NCBI RefSeq assembly: GCF_006483445.1
Contig: NZ_PPPT01000092.1
Span: 1-41,894, forward strand
Reading direction: 5' to 3'
DNA from: Bradyrhizobium guangdongense
GTDB lineage: Bacteria > Pseudomonadota > Alphaproteobacteria > Rhizobiales > Xanthobacteraceae
Length of the DNA stretch: 41,894 bases
The position numbers and the translations under genes are program-made. How positions within the stretch are numbered: the first letter of the stretch is position 1; each line of letters starts with the position of its first letter. Shown piece after piece: positions 25,698 through 34,649 of the stretch. The notes beneath the pieces were generated by a model, which was not told the DNA's origin, made no database searches, and worked only from the letters and a program-made list of their open reading frames with translations.

Positions 25698-27473
25698 TCA
25701 CACCAGCGCCTTGCCGCCTGCGAACGCGGTCGCGGTCGCTTCGTCGTTGGCCTGCTCGGGCAACAGCATCTCGTTATGTGCCTTGCCGGAGGGAATCATC
25801 GGGAAGCAGTTTTCCAGCGCTGCGACACGGCAGTCGAAGATCACCGGACGCTTGACCGCGATCATCTCCTTGATGGCGCCGTCGAGATCGGCCGGCTTCA
25901 GCGCCTGGATGCCGACGCAGCCATAGGCTTCCGCGAGCTTGACGAAATCAGGCAGCGCCTCCGAATAGGAATGCGACAGGCGGTTACCGTGGAGCAGTTG
26001 CTGCCACTGCCGCACCATACCCATGTACTGGTTGTTCAGGATGAAGATCTTGATCGGCAGCTCGTATTGAACCGCCGTCGACATCTCCTGGATCGTCATC
26101 TGCACTGAGGCATCGCCGGCGATGTCGATGACGAGGCTGTCGGGATGGGCCACCTGCACGCCGACCGCAGCCGGCAGGCCGTAGCCCATGGTGCCGAGCC
26201 CGCCCGACGTCATCCAGCGATGCGGCTCCTCGAAGCCGAAGAACTGCGCCGCCCACATCTGGTGCTGGCCGACCTCGGTCGTGATGTAGGTGTCCTTGCC
26301 GCGCGTCAGCTCGAACAGGCGCTGGATCGCATGCTGCGGCAAGATGATGTCGTTGTTCTTCCTGTAGAACAGCGAATTGCGCGCGCGCCATTGCGCGATC
26401 TGCTGCCACCATTGCTTGATGTCCGGCTTCCTGGCTTCCGCCTTGAAGACCTGGAGGATGTCGCCGAGGATGTTGCCACAATCGCCGATGATCGGCACGT
26501 CGACACGGATGTTCTTGTTGATCGAGGACGGGTCGATGTCGATGTGGATCTTCTTCGAGCCCGGCGAGAACGCATCGACGCGGCCGGTGATGCGGTCGTC
26601 GAAGCGCGCACCGACGCACAGCATGACGTCGCAATCATGCATGGTCATATTGGCTTCGTAGGTGCCGTGCATGCCGAGCATGCCCAGCCAGTTCTTGCCC
26701 GACGCCGGATAGGCGCCCAGGCCCATCAGCGTGGACGTGATCGGAAAACCCGTGACCTCGACCAGCTCGCGCAGCAGCTTCGAGGCCTCGGGACCGGAAT
26801 TGATCACGCCGCCGCCGGAATAGATCACCGGACGTTTTGCATTGGCGAGCAATGCCACCGCTTTACGGATTTGCGCTGCATCGCCCTTCACGCGCGGCGA
26901 ATAGGAAATGTGAACGTCCGACTTGCGCGGCGGATGATAGGTGCCGGTCGCGAACTGCACGTCCTTCGGCACGTCGACCAGCACCGGGCCCGGACGGCCT
27001 GATGTCGCGACATAAAAGGCTTCGTGCAGCACCTTTGCCAGATCGTTGACGTCGCGCACCAGCCAGTTGTGCTTGGTGCAGGGACGCGTGATGCCGACCG
27101 TATCGCATTCCTGGAACGCGTCATTGCCGATCAAATGCGTGGGAACCTGGCCGGTGATGCAGACCAGCGGGATCGAATCCATCAGCGCGTCCGTCAGCGG
27201 CGTCACCATATTGGTGGCGCCGGGACCGGAGGTCACCAGCACGACACCCGGCTTGCCGGTCGAGCGCGCATAGCCTTCGGCGGCATGGCCCGCGCCCTGC
27301 TCATGGCGAACGAGGATGTGCTGGACGTCGCTCTGCTGGAAAATCTCGTCGTAGATCGGAAGCACCGCGCCGCCGGGATAGCCGAAGATATCGGTCACGC
27401 CATGATCGATGAGGGCGCGAACGATCATCGCGGCGCCGGTCATCTGGTTCGGATCGTGGCTCTTCTCGGTCAT
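25698..27473 (-). CDS. ilvB: acetolactate synthase large (catalytic) subunit
   Basis: The catalytic subunit of acetohydroxyacid synthase (also called IlvI), 591 residues. It condenses pyruvate with pyruvate or 2-oxobutyrate using ThDP, FAD and Mg2+. The activating Glu is in VRHEQGAGHAAEGYA near residue 58. The ThDP-Mg motif begins GDASVQMTIQEMS, with the Asn of the motif in ILNNQYMGMV. Ala instead of Gly in GDA is seen in some alphaproteobacterial enzymes. It is the first long gene after the attenuator, 58 bases beyond the T-run. Confidence 0.97.
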   Translation of the reverse strand: MTEKSHDPNQMTGAAMIVRALIDHGVTDIFGYPGGAVLPIYDEIFQQSDVQHILVRHEQGAGHAAEGYARSTGKPGVVLVTSGPGATNMVTPLTDALMDSIPLVCITGQVPTHLIGNDAFQECDTVGITRPCTKHNWLVRDVNDLAKVLHEAFYVATSGRPGPVLVDVPKDVQFATGTYHPPRKSDVHISYSPRVKGDAAQIRKAVALLANAKRPVIYSGGGVINSGPEASKLLRELVEVTGFPITSTLMGLGAYPASGKNWLGMLGMHGTYEANMTMHDCDVMLCVGARFDDRITGRVDAFSPGSKKIHIDIDPSSINKNIRVDVPIIGDCGNILGDILQVFKAEARKPDIKQWWQQIAQWRARNSLFYRKNNDIILPQHAIQRLFELTRGKDTYITTEVGQHQMWAAQFFGFEEPHRWMTSGGLGTMGYGLPAAVGVQVAHPDSLVIDIAGDASVQMTIQEMSTAVQYELPIKIFILNNQYMGMVRQWQQLLHGNRLSHSYSEALPDFVKLAEAYGCVGIQALKPADLDGAIKEMIAVKRPVIFDCRVAALENCFPMIPSGKAHNEMLLPEQANDEATATAFAGGKALV

Positions 27474-27530
27474 TGGCTTGCTCCGGATGCGCTGTTGTCA
27501 GCGGCTTCTTTCGACTGTGGTTCGGGAAAT

Positions 27531-27553
27531 AAAAAAGGGCCCCAAGAGGCCCC
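27531..27553 (-). terminator. intrinsic terminator of the ilvB attenuator
   Basis: On the minus strand GGGGCC (27553-27548), a short loop, then GGGGCCC and six T (27536-27531). The stem pairs GGGCC with GGCCC, followed directly by the T-run. It lies 58 bases upstream of the ilvB start and downstream of the leader peptide, the position of an attenuator. Confidence 0.7.
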
Positions 27554-27555
27554 AT

Positions 27556-27603
27556 GCACACCGCTCGGATTTGGATGGCCGCTAGCCATCCCCGGCGGTG
27601 CGC
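27556..27603 (-). promoter_or_regulatory. leader pause/anti-antiterminator hairpins of ilvB
   Basis: An outer 9-bp stem (27603-27595 with 27564-27556; GCGCACCGC and GCGGTGTGC, one G-U pair) encloses an inner 7-bp stem (27591-27585 with 27579-27573; GGATGGC and GCCATCC). The stop codon of the leader peptide lies in the inner loop. A competing pairing of GGCCAT (27580-27575) with ATGG..GGCC at 27555-27548 would break the terminator. Confidence 0.6.
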
Positions 27604-27647
27604 CTGGGTACGACGACGATAAGGAGTTTGGTAATAATATTACGCAT
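27582..27647 (-). CDS. ilvB leader peptide (attenuation)
   Basis: A 21-codon open frame ending in TAG, with the core IITKLLIVVV: three Ile, two Leu and three Val codons among codons 4-13. It lies between a consensus-like promoter and the ilvB attenuator hairpins. A ribosome stalled at these codons would cover the left arm of the first hairpin (it ends five to six bases before it), letting the competing structure form and the terminator fail. This is how ilv leader peptides work in enterobacteria. No other role is expected. The start ATG lacks a strong ribosome-binding site. Confidence 0.8.
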   Translation of the reverse strand: MRNIITKLLIVVVPRRTAGDG

Positions 27648-27679
27648 GGCAGGCGCTCGGCTTCCCAAAGGTTGCGCGA

Positions 27680-27707
27680 AACATAACGGCCAAAGACTGG
27701 ATGTCAA
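27680..27707 (-). promoter_or_regulatory. candidate promoter of the ilvB operon
   Basis: Minus strand TTGACA (27707-27702), 16 bases, TATGTT (27685-27680). The predicted start of transcription is about 25 bases before the leader peptide ATG. It sits between the miaA stop and the leader, so ilvB need not depend on miaA transcription. Confidence 0.6.
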
Positions 27708-27809
27708 GGCAAAGCGGCCGTTTCCGCGCGATTTGGAAGAATGTAGCGGCGTTTCCTTCATTCGGCGAGAGGAAATTTACCGCGCCAGCACAAAACCGCG
27801 TCAGGCCAG

Positions 27810-28724
27810 CTATTCGCCCGCGCTGGCCAGCCGTTCCCGCGCCTCCGCCGGCTTCACCCATTCGAAGTCGGGCAGCTGGTGCCGAAACCAGGTGAACTGT
27901 CGTTTTGCATAATGGCGGGTGTCGGCCCGGCCGATCGTAGCCGCCTCATCCAGGCTGATCTCGCCATTGAGGTGGCGGATCAAAGCGGGGACGCCGTGAG
28001 CCTTCATCGCCGGGAGCAGCGGATCGAGATGGCGCTCTGCCAATCGCGCGATCTCGGCGAGCGCGCCAGCTCCCAGCATGGCGTCAAAACGCGCGTCGAT
28101 GCGGGCGTAGAGTTCGTCGCGTTCGGGGGCGAGAAACAACGCGCGAAAGCTGTCCTTCGGCAACAGCGGCGGCTGGCCTTCGGTGTGCCAGTCGAGCAGA
28201 GAGCGACCGGTCGCCTCCACGACTTCGAGCGCGCGCGCAATGCGGGTGCGGTCACGTACATTCAGCCGCTCGGCAGCGCGCGGATCGCGGGTCGCGAGTT
28301 CCGCATGCAATGCCTCGACACCGTTCTGCTCTAGCCGCGCGCGTACGCTCTCGCGCACCTCTGCGGGGATCTGAGGCACCGTCGAGAGGCCTGCGGTGAG
28401 CGCCTTGAAATAGAGCCCGGTGCCGCCGATGAAGATCGGCACACGGCCCTGTGCTTGCGCTTCAGCCAGCGCCGCGGCTGCATCTGCAAGCCAGGCGCCG
28501 GCCGAGTAATTCACGCTGGCATCGACATGGCCGTAGAGCCGATGCGGCACAAGCGCCTCGTCAGCCGGCGACGGGCGCGCGGTGATGATGCGCAGATCGC
28601 GGTAGACCTGCATCGAGTCGGTGTTGATGACGACGCCGCCGACGGATTGCGCGAGCTCAAGCGCCAGGGCCGACTTGCCGCTGGCGGTCGGGCCTGCAAT
28701 CAGGATCGCGACGGTTTGGCGCAT
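27810..28724 (-). CDS. miaA: tRNA dimethylallyltransferase
   Basis: It adds a dimethylallyl group to A37 of tRNAs that read codons beginning with U. The 304-residue protein has the P-loop [15 protein letters not shown] near the N-terminus and [12 protein letters not shown] with the catalytic Asp; the C-terminal part holds the [10 protein letters not shown] motif. ATG 28724 is chosen over an upstream in-frame codon because it places the P-loop at the usual distance. In many rhizobia miaA and serB are divergent neighbours; here an extra gene lies between them. Confidence 0.95.
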   Translation of the reverse strand: MRQTVAILIAGPTASGKSALALELAQSVGGVVINTDSMQVYRDLRIITARPSPADEALVPHRLYGHVDASVNYSAGAWLADAAAALAEAQAQGRVPIFIGGTGLYFKALTAGLSTVPQIPAEVRESVRARLEQNGVEALHAELATRDPRAAERLNVRDRTRIARALEVVEATGRSLLDWHTEGQPPLLPKDSFRALFLAPERDELYARIDARFDAMLGAGALAEIARLAERHLDPLLPAMKAHGVPALIRHLNGEISLDEAATIGRADTRHYAKRQFTWFRHQLPDFEWVKPAEARERLASAGE

Positions 28725-28855
28725 GGAACCCAGGAGACGTTGCACGCCCCCCGCATTGCACCTTCGTGCCGGTTCATGCAACAATCCTTAGTTGCGTATT
28801 AGTCTGTTATCGCATTTAGCTTGTTTATATTTCGAAACATCGATTGGAGAACGTC

Positions 28856-30577
28856 ATGAAGAGCGACCATCCGTCGAAAGCGCAGCGACTTGCCGGGATA
28901 ACCACGAGCGTGCTGGCAATGACGGCCTCGCTGCTCGCGTCCCAGCCAGCAAACGCGCAAACCGCCCTTCCCCCCGACGTCATGCAGTCTTGCATCGTCC
29001 AGGCACCGGAGTTCGCGAGCTGGTTTGGCGGCAACCCGGCGAAGGACGGCCTCGTCTTTCCCGCAAACAGTCTCGCGTTCAACGCCGGTTCCGATTGCAA
29101 CTTCTACAAATGGTCAGTGCAGATGTTCCTCTGGCTGACCTCCCCACGCGGGCCCGGCAAGCATGTCTTCAGCTCGTCCCAGTTTTACGGCCTCTCGGCG
29201 CCAGCAGGCGACAAGCGCCAGCTCATCCCGCAAGACGACAATACCTTGCTGAGCTTCGCACCGTCGATCTCGCTCGTCGGCGACAAGGGCGTGGATGTCG
29301 TCGCCGACAGCAAGGGAACGATACGCAACGTCGTGCGCGTGCAGACCGGACGTGCCGGCAGCGCGCTGTTCCGCGACAAGTCGGGCAAGCCGGTCGATGT
29401 CGCGCGCGTGGCGGCCGCGGTCAGCGGCAAGCCGCTGCTGCTCGACGATACCAACAAGGTGCTCGACGTCGAAACCGCGACAAGCGGGGCGCCGGCGCTG
29501 AGCGACGCGTCCGGCAAGGCAATCAATCTTGCCGACGAGACCGTGACGGTCGACGGTGTCCAGCGTCTGGTAACGACGTCCGGCGACGTGGTCGAACTCG
29601 GCCAGGCCGGCGGCGGCGCCGTGCTGGTGACGAGGAACAACGGCCTTGTCTACTACCTGCTTCAGGTCAACGACGTGTTCGCCTATTTCCGCACGGGCGC
29701 AACCAACGGCAAGTTTTCACCCGCGCCGACCGAATTTCCATCCGAAGCCTCGCTTCTGAGCAAGATCACGGATGTCGCCAAGAACGCGCCGGCGCCTCAC
29801 ACCAAGCCGGGATTCCTGGACGGCATCGCACTCGCAATGGAGCTCAAATCGTCCTGGGTCGAGGCTTCGACACTGAGCAATCCGCAGGACTATCTGGTCA
29901 TCAAGGCAACGGTTCCCGGCTTCGATACCTCAAATCCCCAGAAGTGGGTTCATGGGACCGCGAAGACCGTCGATCTCGCGCTGGTCGGATTTCATGTGGT
30001 CGGGAGTGCGCTCGGCCATCCCGAGATGATCTGGGCGACGTTCGAACACGTCAATAACGCGCCCAACCAGAAATACGTCTACAAGACCGCCTTGGGAGCC
30101 GAGGCGACCGTACCTGCCGACGGCAGCGGACCGTGGCTGTTCTCCAGTTCAGGAGCTTCGAATCCTGTGCCGGCGCGGATGACCGTTGACGAGAACGGCG
30201 ACATCGTCGCGTCCGGTAACGGCACGATCGGTTCGGTGGACGTGACGCGTGCGAATGCCTGGGGCACGCGCCTCACGGATGCGGCCGCAATCGTCAACAA
30301 CACCAATGTGATTTCGCTCAATCGCAGCGTTCTCAGCCAGATGCCGGCCGGCGACGTGCGCTCGAAATACATCATGATCGGGTCGACCTGGACCAGCGAC
30401 GGAAAGGCGCCCGCGGGCGCAAACGTCGTCGGCACCAAGTTGCTGGCCAATTCGACCATGGAAACGTTCAAGCAGACCCTGAATTGCCTCACATGCCACG
30501 GCAACAACATGTTGGGGACACCCAGCGGTGGCGGTCTCAGCCATGTCTGGGGGCTGATCACGCCGCTGTTTCCCTAA
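28856..30577 (+). CDS. exported protein of unknown function with C-terminal CxxCH motif
   Basis: A 573-residue protein not recognised beyond its parts. The signal peptide covers about residues 1-35 (hydrophobic VLAMTASLLA, cleavage near NAQ). The next region has two Cys (QSCIVQAPEF and SDCNFYKWSVQMFLWL). Residues about 155-255 hold four imperfect beta-rich units (LFRDKSGKPVDV, LLLDDTNKVLDV, LSDASGKAINL, VTTSGDVVEL). A heme c motif CLTCHGN is at residues 544-548, with only 25 residues after it, too few for a standard class I cytochrome c fold. ATG 28856 follows GGAGA. It is the only plus-strand gene between miaA and serB; a redox role is inferred from CxxCH only. Confidence 0.85.
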   Translation: MKSDHPSKAQRLAGITTSVLAMTASLLASQPANAQTALPPDVMQSCIVQAPEFASWFGGNPAKDGLVFPANSLAFNAGSDCNFYKWSVQMFLWLTSPRGPGKHVFSSSQFYGLSAPAGDKRQLIPQDDNTLLSFAPSISLVGDKGVDVVADSKGTIRNVVRVQTGRAGSALFRDKSGKPVDVARVAAAVSGKPLLLDDTNKVLDVETATSGAPALSDASGKAINLADETVTVDGVQRLVTTSGDVVELGQAGGGAVLVTRNNGLVYYLLQVNDVFAYFRTGATNGKFSPAPTEFPSEASLLSKITDVAKNAPAPHTKPGFLDGIALAMELKSSWVEASTLSNPQDYLVIKATVPGFDTSNPQKWVHGTAKTVDLALVGFHVVGSALGHPEMIWATFEHVNNAPNQKYVYKTALGAEATVPADGSGPWLFSSSGASNPVPARMTVDENGDIVASGNGTIGSVDVTRANAWGTRLTDAAAIVNNTNVISLNRSVLSQMPAGDVRSKYIMIGSTWTSDGKAPAGANVVGTKLLANSTMETFKQTLNCLTCHGNNMLGTPSGGGLSHVWGLITPLFP

Positions 30578-30670
30578 AGCGTGATCCAGTAAGTGAACAG
30601 CGGTTTTCCGAAGGGGTAATGCTCAAACAAGGAACTGAAGCGCGATGACAATCTCATCGCACTTCAGGAG
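30576..30670. repeat. dispersed repeat with 14-bp hairpin after the CxxCH gene
   Basis: It begins at the stop codon and contains GCGTGATCCAGTAAGTGAAC, CGGTTTTCCG and TGCTCAAACAAGGA, a series I recall as a very common Rhizobiales intergenic repeat. The right part forms a hairpin, CTGAAGCGCGATGA (30635-30648) with TCATCGCACTTCAG (30654-30667), one mismatch. It may end transcription of the upstream gene, although no T-run follows. Confidence 0.55.
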
Positions 30671-30763
30671 CTGGTTGGCAGGATTGATGGCGGACAACGA
30701 CTTGCCGCTGAAGCAAGGTCCTGCGATAAGCACGGCCTCGTTCAACCTCGAATACCGGCCTGC

Positions 30764-31669
<906 letters not shown>

Positions 31670-31699
31670 TCTCTCCCGCCGTCATCCCGCACACTCAGC

Positions 31700-31799
31700 T
31701 CCCGTAGGGTGGGCAAAGGCGCGCTTGCGCCGTGCCCACCACTATTGTTGCGATTGTGAAAAGATGGTGGGCACGCTTCGCTTTGCCCACCCTACGGGA
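31700..31799. repeat. 100-bp palindromic repeat between convergent serB and degP
   Basis: A perfect 19-bp inverted repeat (31700-31718 and 31781-31799; TCCCGTAGGGTGGGCAAAG and its complement) with an internal 10-bp stem (GTGCCCACCA at 31732-31741, TGGTGGGCAC at 31765-31774). It lies between convergent genes and could terminate both. It carries no open frame. The CCGTAGGGTGGGCAAAG end is one I recall as a multicopy element in Bradyrhizobium. Confidence 0.8.
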
Positions 31800-31807
31800 A
31801 CCGCGTC

Positions 31808-33316
31808 TTACTGCACGCTCAGCGCCACGAAGCGCAACTCACCCTCGCCGTTGGAGACCAGCAGCAGCACCGACTTCTTGCCGTCCTTCTTCAAGGTGTC
31901 GATGCGCTTCTGGACGTCGGCGCCGCTGGAGACCGCCTCCTGCGCGACTTCGACGATGACGTCGCCGGCGGAGAGGCGCTTCTCGGCAGCATCCGAATTG
32001 GCATCGACCGACGTGACGACCACGCCCTTGACGCTCTCCTTGATCTTGTAGCGCGTGCGCAGATCCTTGCTGAGCGCGGCGAGATCGAGGCCCAGCGCCT
32101 TCTGCGTCACCGGCTTCTCGGGCGCGGGCTCGTCGCTCTTGACCGCGGCCTGCACCTTGTCGGCATCCATGAGGCGGCCGAGCGTGACCTTCTTGGTCTC
32201 CTCCTGGCCCTTGCGGATGATCACGACGTCGACTTCCTTGCCGACGGCGGTATCGGCAACGACGCGCGACAGATCCTTCGGGTCCTTGATGTCCTTGCCG
32301 TCGAACTTGACCACGACGTCGCCGGGCTCGATGCCGGCGGGCTTTGCCGGGCCCTTGTCGTCGATGCCGGCAACCAGCGCGCCGCGCGCCGGCTTGATGC
32401 TGAGGCTCTCGGCGATTTCCTCAGTGACGCTCTGGATGCGCACCCCTAACCAGCCGCGGCGCAGCTCGCCGAACTGGCGGAGCTGATCGACCACACCCGC
32501 GACCGTCTTCGACGGCACGGCAAAGCCGATGCCGATCGAGCCGCCGGACGGCGAGATGATCAGCGTATTGACGCCGATGACGTCGCCTTCGAGGTTGAAC
32601 AGCGGACCACCGGAATTGCCGCGGTTGATGGCGGCGTCGGTCTGGATGTAGCTGTCATACGGGCCCGACGAGATGTCGCGGTTCTTGGCCGAGACGATGC
32701 CGGCCGTCACCGTACCGCCGAGGCTGAAGGGGTTGCCGATCGCGACCACCCAGTCGCCGAGGCGCAGCTTGTCGCTGTCGCCGAACTTCACGGACACCAG
32801 CGGCTTGGTCGGCTTGAACTTCAACACGGCCAGGTCGGTCTTCTTGTCGACGCCGACCAGCTCGGCCTTGATCTTGGTGCCGTCGTTGAGGATGACGTTG
32901 ATCTCGTCGGCGTCCGCAATGACGTGATTGTTGGTCACGACGACGCCCGAGGTGTCGATGATGAAGCCGGAGCCGAGCGAGTTGGTCTTGCGCGGCGGGC
33001 CGTTGTCGCCGCGCTCGCCGCCCTTGCTGCCGCCGCCGGGACCCCTGCGGTTCTTGAAGAAGTCGTCGAAGAACTCTTCGAACGGCGAGCCGGGCGGCAG
33101 TTGCGGCATGGTGTTGCGGCCATCGCCACCGCCCTTGGCTTCCACGGTCTGCGAGGTCGAGATGTTGACGACCGCGTCGATCACCTTCTCGGCGACGTCG
33201 GCGATGCCCTCCGGCCCACGCGCGACGGCGGGCGAGGCGACGACGCTGAACGCGCCGAGCGCGATCGCAGCCAGGCCAAGGCGCAAGCGGGTCGAGGCAA
33301 TGGTGGCAGCGGTCAT
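31808..33316 (-). CDS. Do/DegP-family periplasmic serine protease
   Basis: A 502-residue HtrA-type protease and chaperone of the periplasm. The signal peptide spans about residues 1-33. The trypsin-like domain has the triad His131 (NNHVIADADE), Asp161 (KKTDLAVLK) and Ser235 (RGNSGGPLF). Two PDZ domains follow (about residues 275-370 and 405-500), the first beginning GWLGVRIQ. A Gly-rich linker (residues 91-104) sits in the LA loop. The ATG at 33316 follows GGAGA; longer upstream codons add a non-secretory extension. It is downstream of hflK-hflC-DUF2065, a grouping seen in other alphaproteobacteria that joins membrane and periplasmic quality control. Confidence 0.94.
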   Translation of the reverse strand: MTAATIASTRLRLGLAAIALGAFSVVASPAVARGPEGIADVAEKVIDAVVNISTSQTVEAKGGGDGRNTMPQLPPGSPFEEFFDDFFKNRRGPGGGSKGGERGDNGPPRKTNSLGSGFIIDTSGVVVTNNHVIADADEINVILNDGTKIKAELVGVDKKTDLAVLKFKPTKPLVSVKFGDSDKLRLGDWVVAIGNPFSLGGTVTAGIVSAKNRDISSGPYDSYIQTDAAINRGNSGGPLFNLEGDVIGVNTLIISPSGGSIGIGFAVPSKTVAGVVDQLRQFGELRRGWLGVRIQSVTEEIAESLSIKPARGALVAGIDDKGPAKPAGIEPGDVVVKFDGKDIKDPKDLSRVVADTAVGKEVDVVIIRKGQEETKKVTLGRLMDADKVQAAVKSDEPAPEKPVTQKALGLDLAALSKDLRTRYKIKESVKGVVVTSVDANSDAAEKRLSAGDVIVEVAQEAVSSGADVQKRIDTLKKDGKKSVLLLVSNGEGELRFVALSVQ

Positions 33317-33466
33317 ATCGGATGGTCTCCAGAGAGTCGGGGGTTGGCACCACACTGCGCTCGAACCGGGGGACGGCGCAAGCACGGACCTTAACGGGCC
33401 TCAAGACCCGACAATACGGCGAAAAACCGGCCCCGGCGCTTCACTTTGGCGTAGGCGGCGGATTTC

Positions 33467-33673
33467 TCAGCTATGCCGACGCACGATCCAGATCAGGATC
33501 AGGCCGGCGACCGCCGAAGCGATGCCGACACCCCTGAGGATATGATCGGGGGTGGCGAGCGCACTCTTCATCGCCTTGCGCATCCAGTTCGGAGACGCCG
33601 CGAACATCAAGCCTTCCAGCACAAACAGGATGCTCAAGCCGATGAGGAAGTCGGCAAACGCAAAGGACCTCAT
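33467..33673 (-). CDS. DUF2065 family small membrane protein
   Basis: A 68-residue protein with two membrane segments (about residues 7-27 and 46-64) and a cytoplasmic or periplasmic basic loop between (SPNWMRKAMKSAL). Proteins of DUF2065 are often encoded next to hflC, as here, but their function is not known. GGGGAGG precedes the ATG by ten bases. A hairpin at 33,715-33,739 separates it from hflC, and a 150-base gap separates it from the protease. Confidence 0.85.
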   Translation of the reverse strand: MRSFAFADFLIGLSILFVLEGLMFAASPNWMRKAMKSALATPDHILRGVGIASAVAGLILIWIVRRHS

Positions 33674-33714
33674 CGTATTGGAACCTCCCCTGATGCTGTT
33701 CTGATTGTCTTATA

Positions 33715-33739
33715 AGGGGCGGCTGTCGCGGCCGCCCCT
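33715..33739 (-). terminator. 9-bp hairpin between hflC and DUF2065
   Basis: AGGGGCGGC (33715-33723) pairs with GCCGCCCCT (33731-33739), loop of seven bases. On the minus strand it is followed by TATAAG rather than a clean T-run; on the plus strand by CTTTTCT. It starts 14 bases after the hflC stop and may reduce read-through or protect the hflKC transcript. Confidence 0.5.
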
Positions 33740-33752
33740 CTTTTCTGCAGCC

Positions 33753-34649
33753 TCAGGGCTTGGCAGCCGGAGTCTCGGGCTTGCCGGACGGGTTACTGAA
33801 ATACCGGAAGAAATTCGAGTCAGGCCGCAGCAGGTAACGGGTGTCGCTGGAGCGCAGCCCGGTCTCATAGGCCGTCATCGAACGGTAGAAGGCGAAGAAG
33901 TCAGGATCCTTGCCATAGGCTTCGGCGAACAGGCGGTTGCGCTCGGCATCGCCCGAACCACGGGTCTGGTCGGCCGCGGAGTTCGCCTCCGCGATGATCA
34001 CAGTCGCCTCGCGATCGGCCTTGGAGCGGATTTCCTGTGACTTCTGTCCGCCCTGCGCGCGGAACTCGGCCGCCTCGCGCTGACGTTCGGTCTTCATGCG
34101 GTCGTACACCGCCTGGCTGTTCTGCTCCGGCAGATCGGCGCGGCGGATGCGGACGTCGACGACCTGGATACCGTAGCCGTCGGCCTCGCGGTCGAGCAGG
34201 TCGCGGATGCGACCCATCAGCTTCTCGCGATCGTCGCGGACGACCGTGATGAAGGTGACCTCGCCGAGCACACGGCGCAGCGCCGCGTTGAGCAGCGTGG
34301 TGAGCTGGAGGTTGGCGGCCTGAATCGAGCCGACGCTCTGATAGAAGCGCAGCGCGTTCTTGATGCGGTAGCGCGCGAAGGCGTCGACCACGAGCCGCTT
34401 CTGGTCGGAGGCGATGACTTCCTGCGACGGATTCTCGAGATCGAGAATTCGCTTGTCGATGCTGATGACGCTGTCGATGAACGGCGCCTTGAAGTTCAGC
34501 CCGGGCTCGGTGACGACCTTGACCGGTTCGCCGAGGCGAACCACGAGGGCCTGTTCGGTCTGCTGCACCGTGAAGACCGAGCTGTAGGCCACGATCAGGA
34601 TCAGCAGCAGGACGAGCAGCGAGACGAAACCTGTGACCGGAGACCTCAT
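33753..34649 (-). CDS. hflC: HflC, FtsH modulator, SPFH family
   Basis: A 298-residue membrane-anchored SPFH/prohibitin-family protein. One N-terminal membrane segment (about residues 5-25) is followed by the SPFH domain starting QQTEQALVVRLGEPV and a coiled-coil region (residues about 175-225, rich in Arg, Glu, Ala). HflC with HflK forms a periplasmic cage around the FtsH protease. The start overlaps the hflK stop as ATGA. The C-terminal tail is Pro-rich. It fits E. coli HflC in order and length but is shorter than some relatives. Confidence 0.95.
   Translation of the reverse strand: MRSPVTGFVSLLVLLLILIVAYSSVFTVQQTEQALVVRLGEPVKVVTEPGLNFKAPFIDSVISIDKRILDLENPSQEVIASDQKRLVVDAFARYRIKNALRFYQSVGSIQAANLQLTTLLNAALRRVLGEVTFITVVRDDREKLMGRIRDLLDREADGYGIQVVDVRIRRADLPEQNSQAVYDRMKTERQREAAEFRAQGGQKSQEIRSKADREATVIIAEANSAADQTRGSGDAERNRLFAEAYGKDPDFFAFYRSMTAYETGLRSSDTRYLLRPDSNFFRYFSNPSGKPETPAAKP

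Noticed and set aside
28792..30057. 421-codon plus-strand frame within the CxxCH protein gene
   Set aside because: Same strand but a different frame, rich in Arg and Gly. The 573-residue frame has a signal peptide, ribosome-binding site and heme motif.
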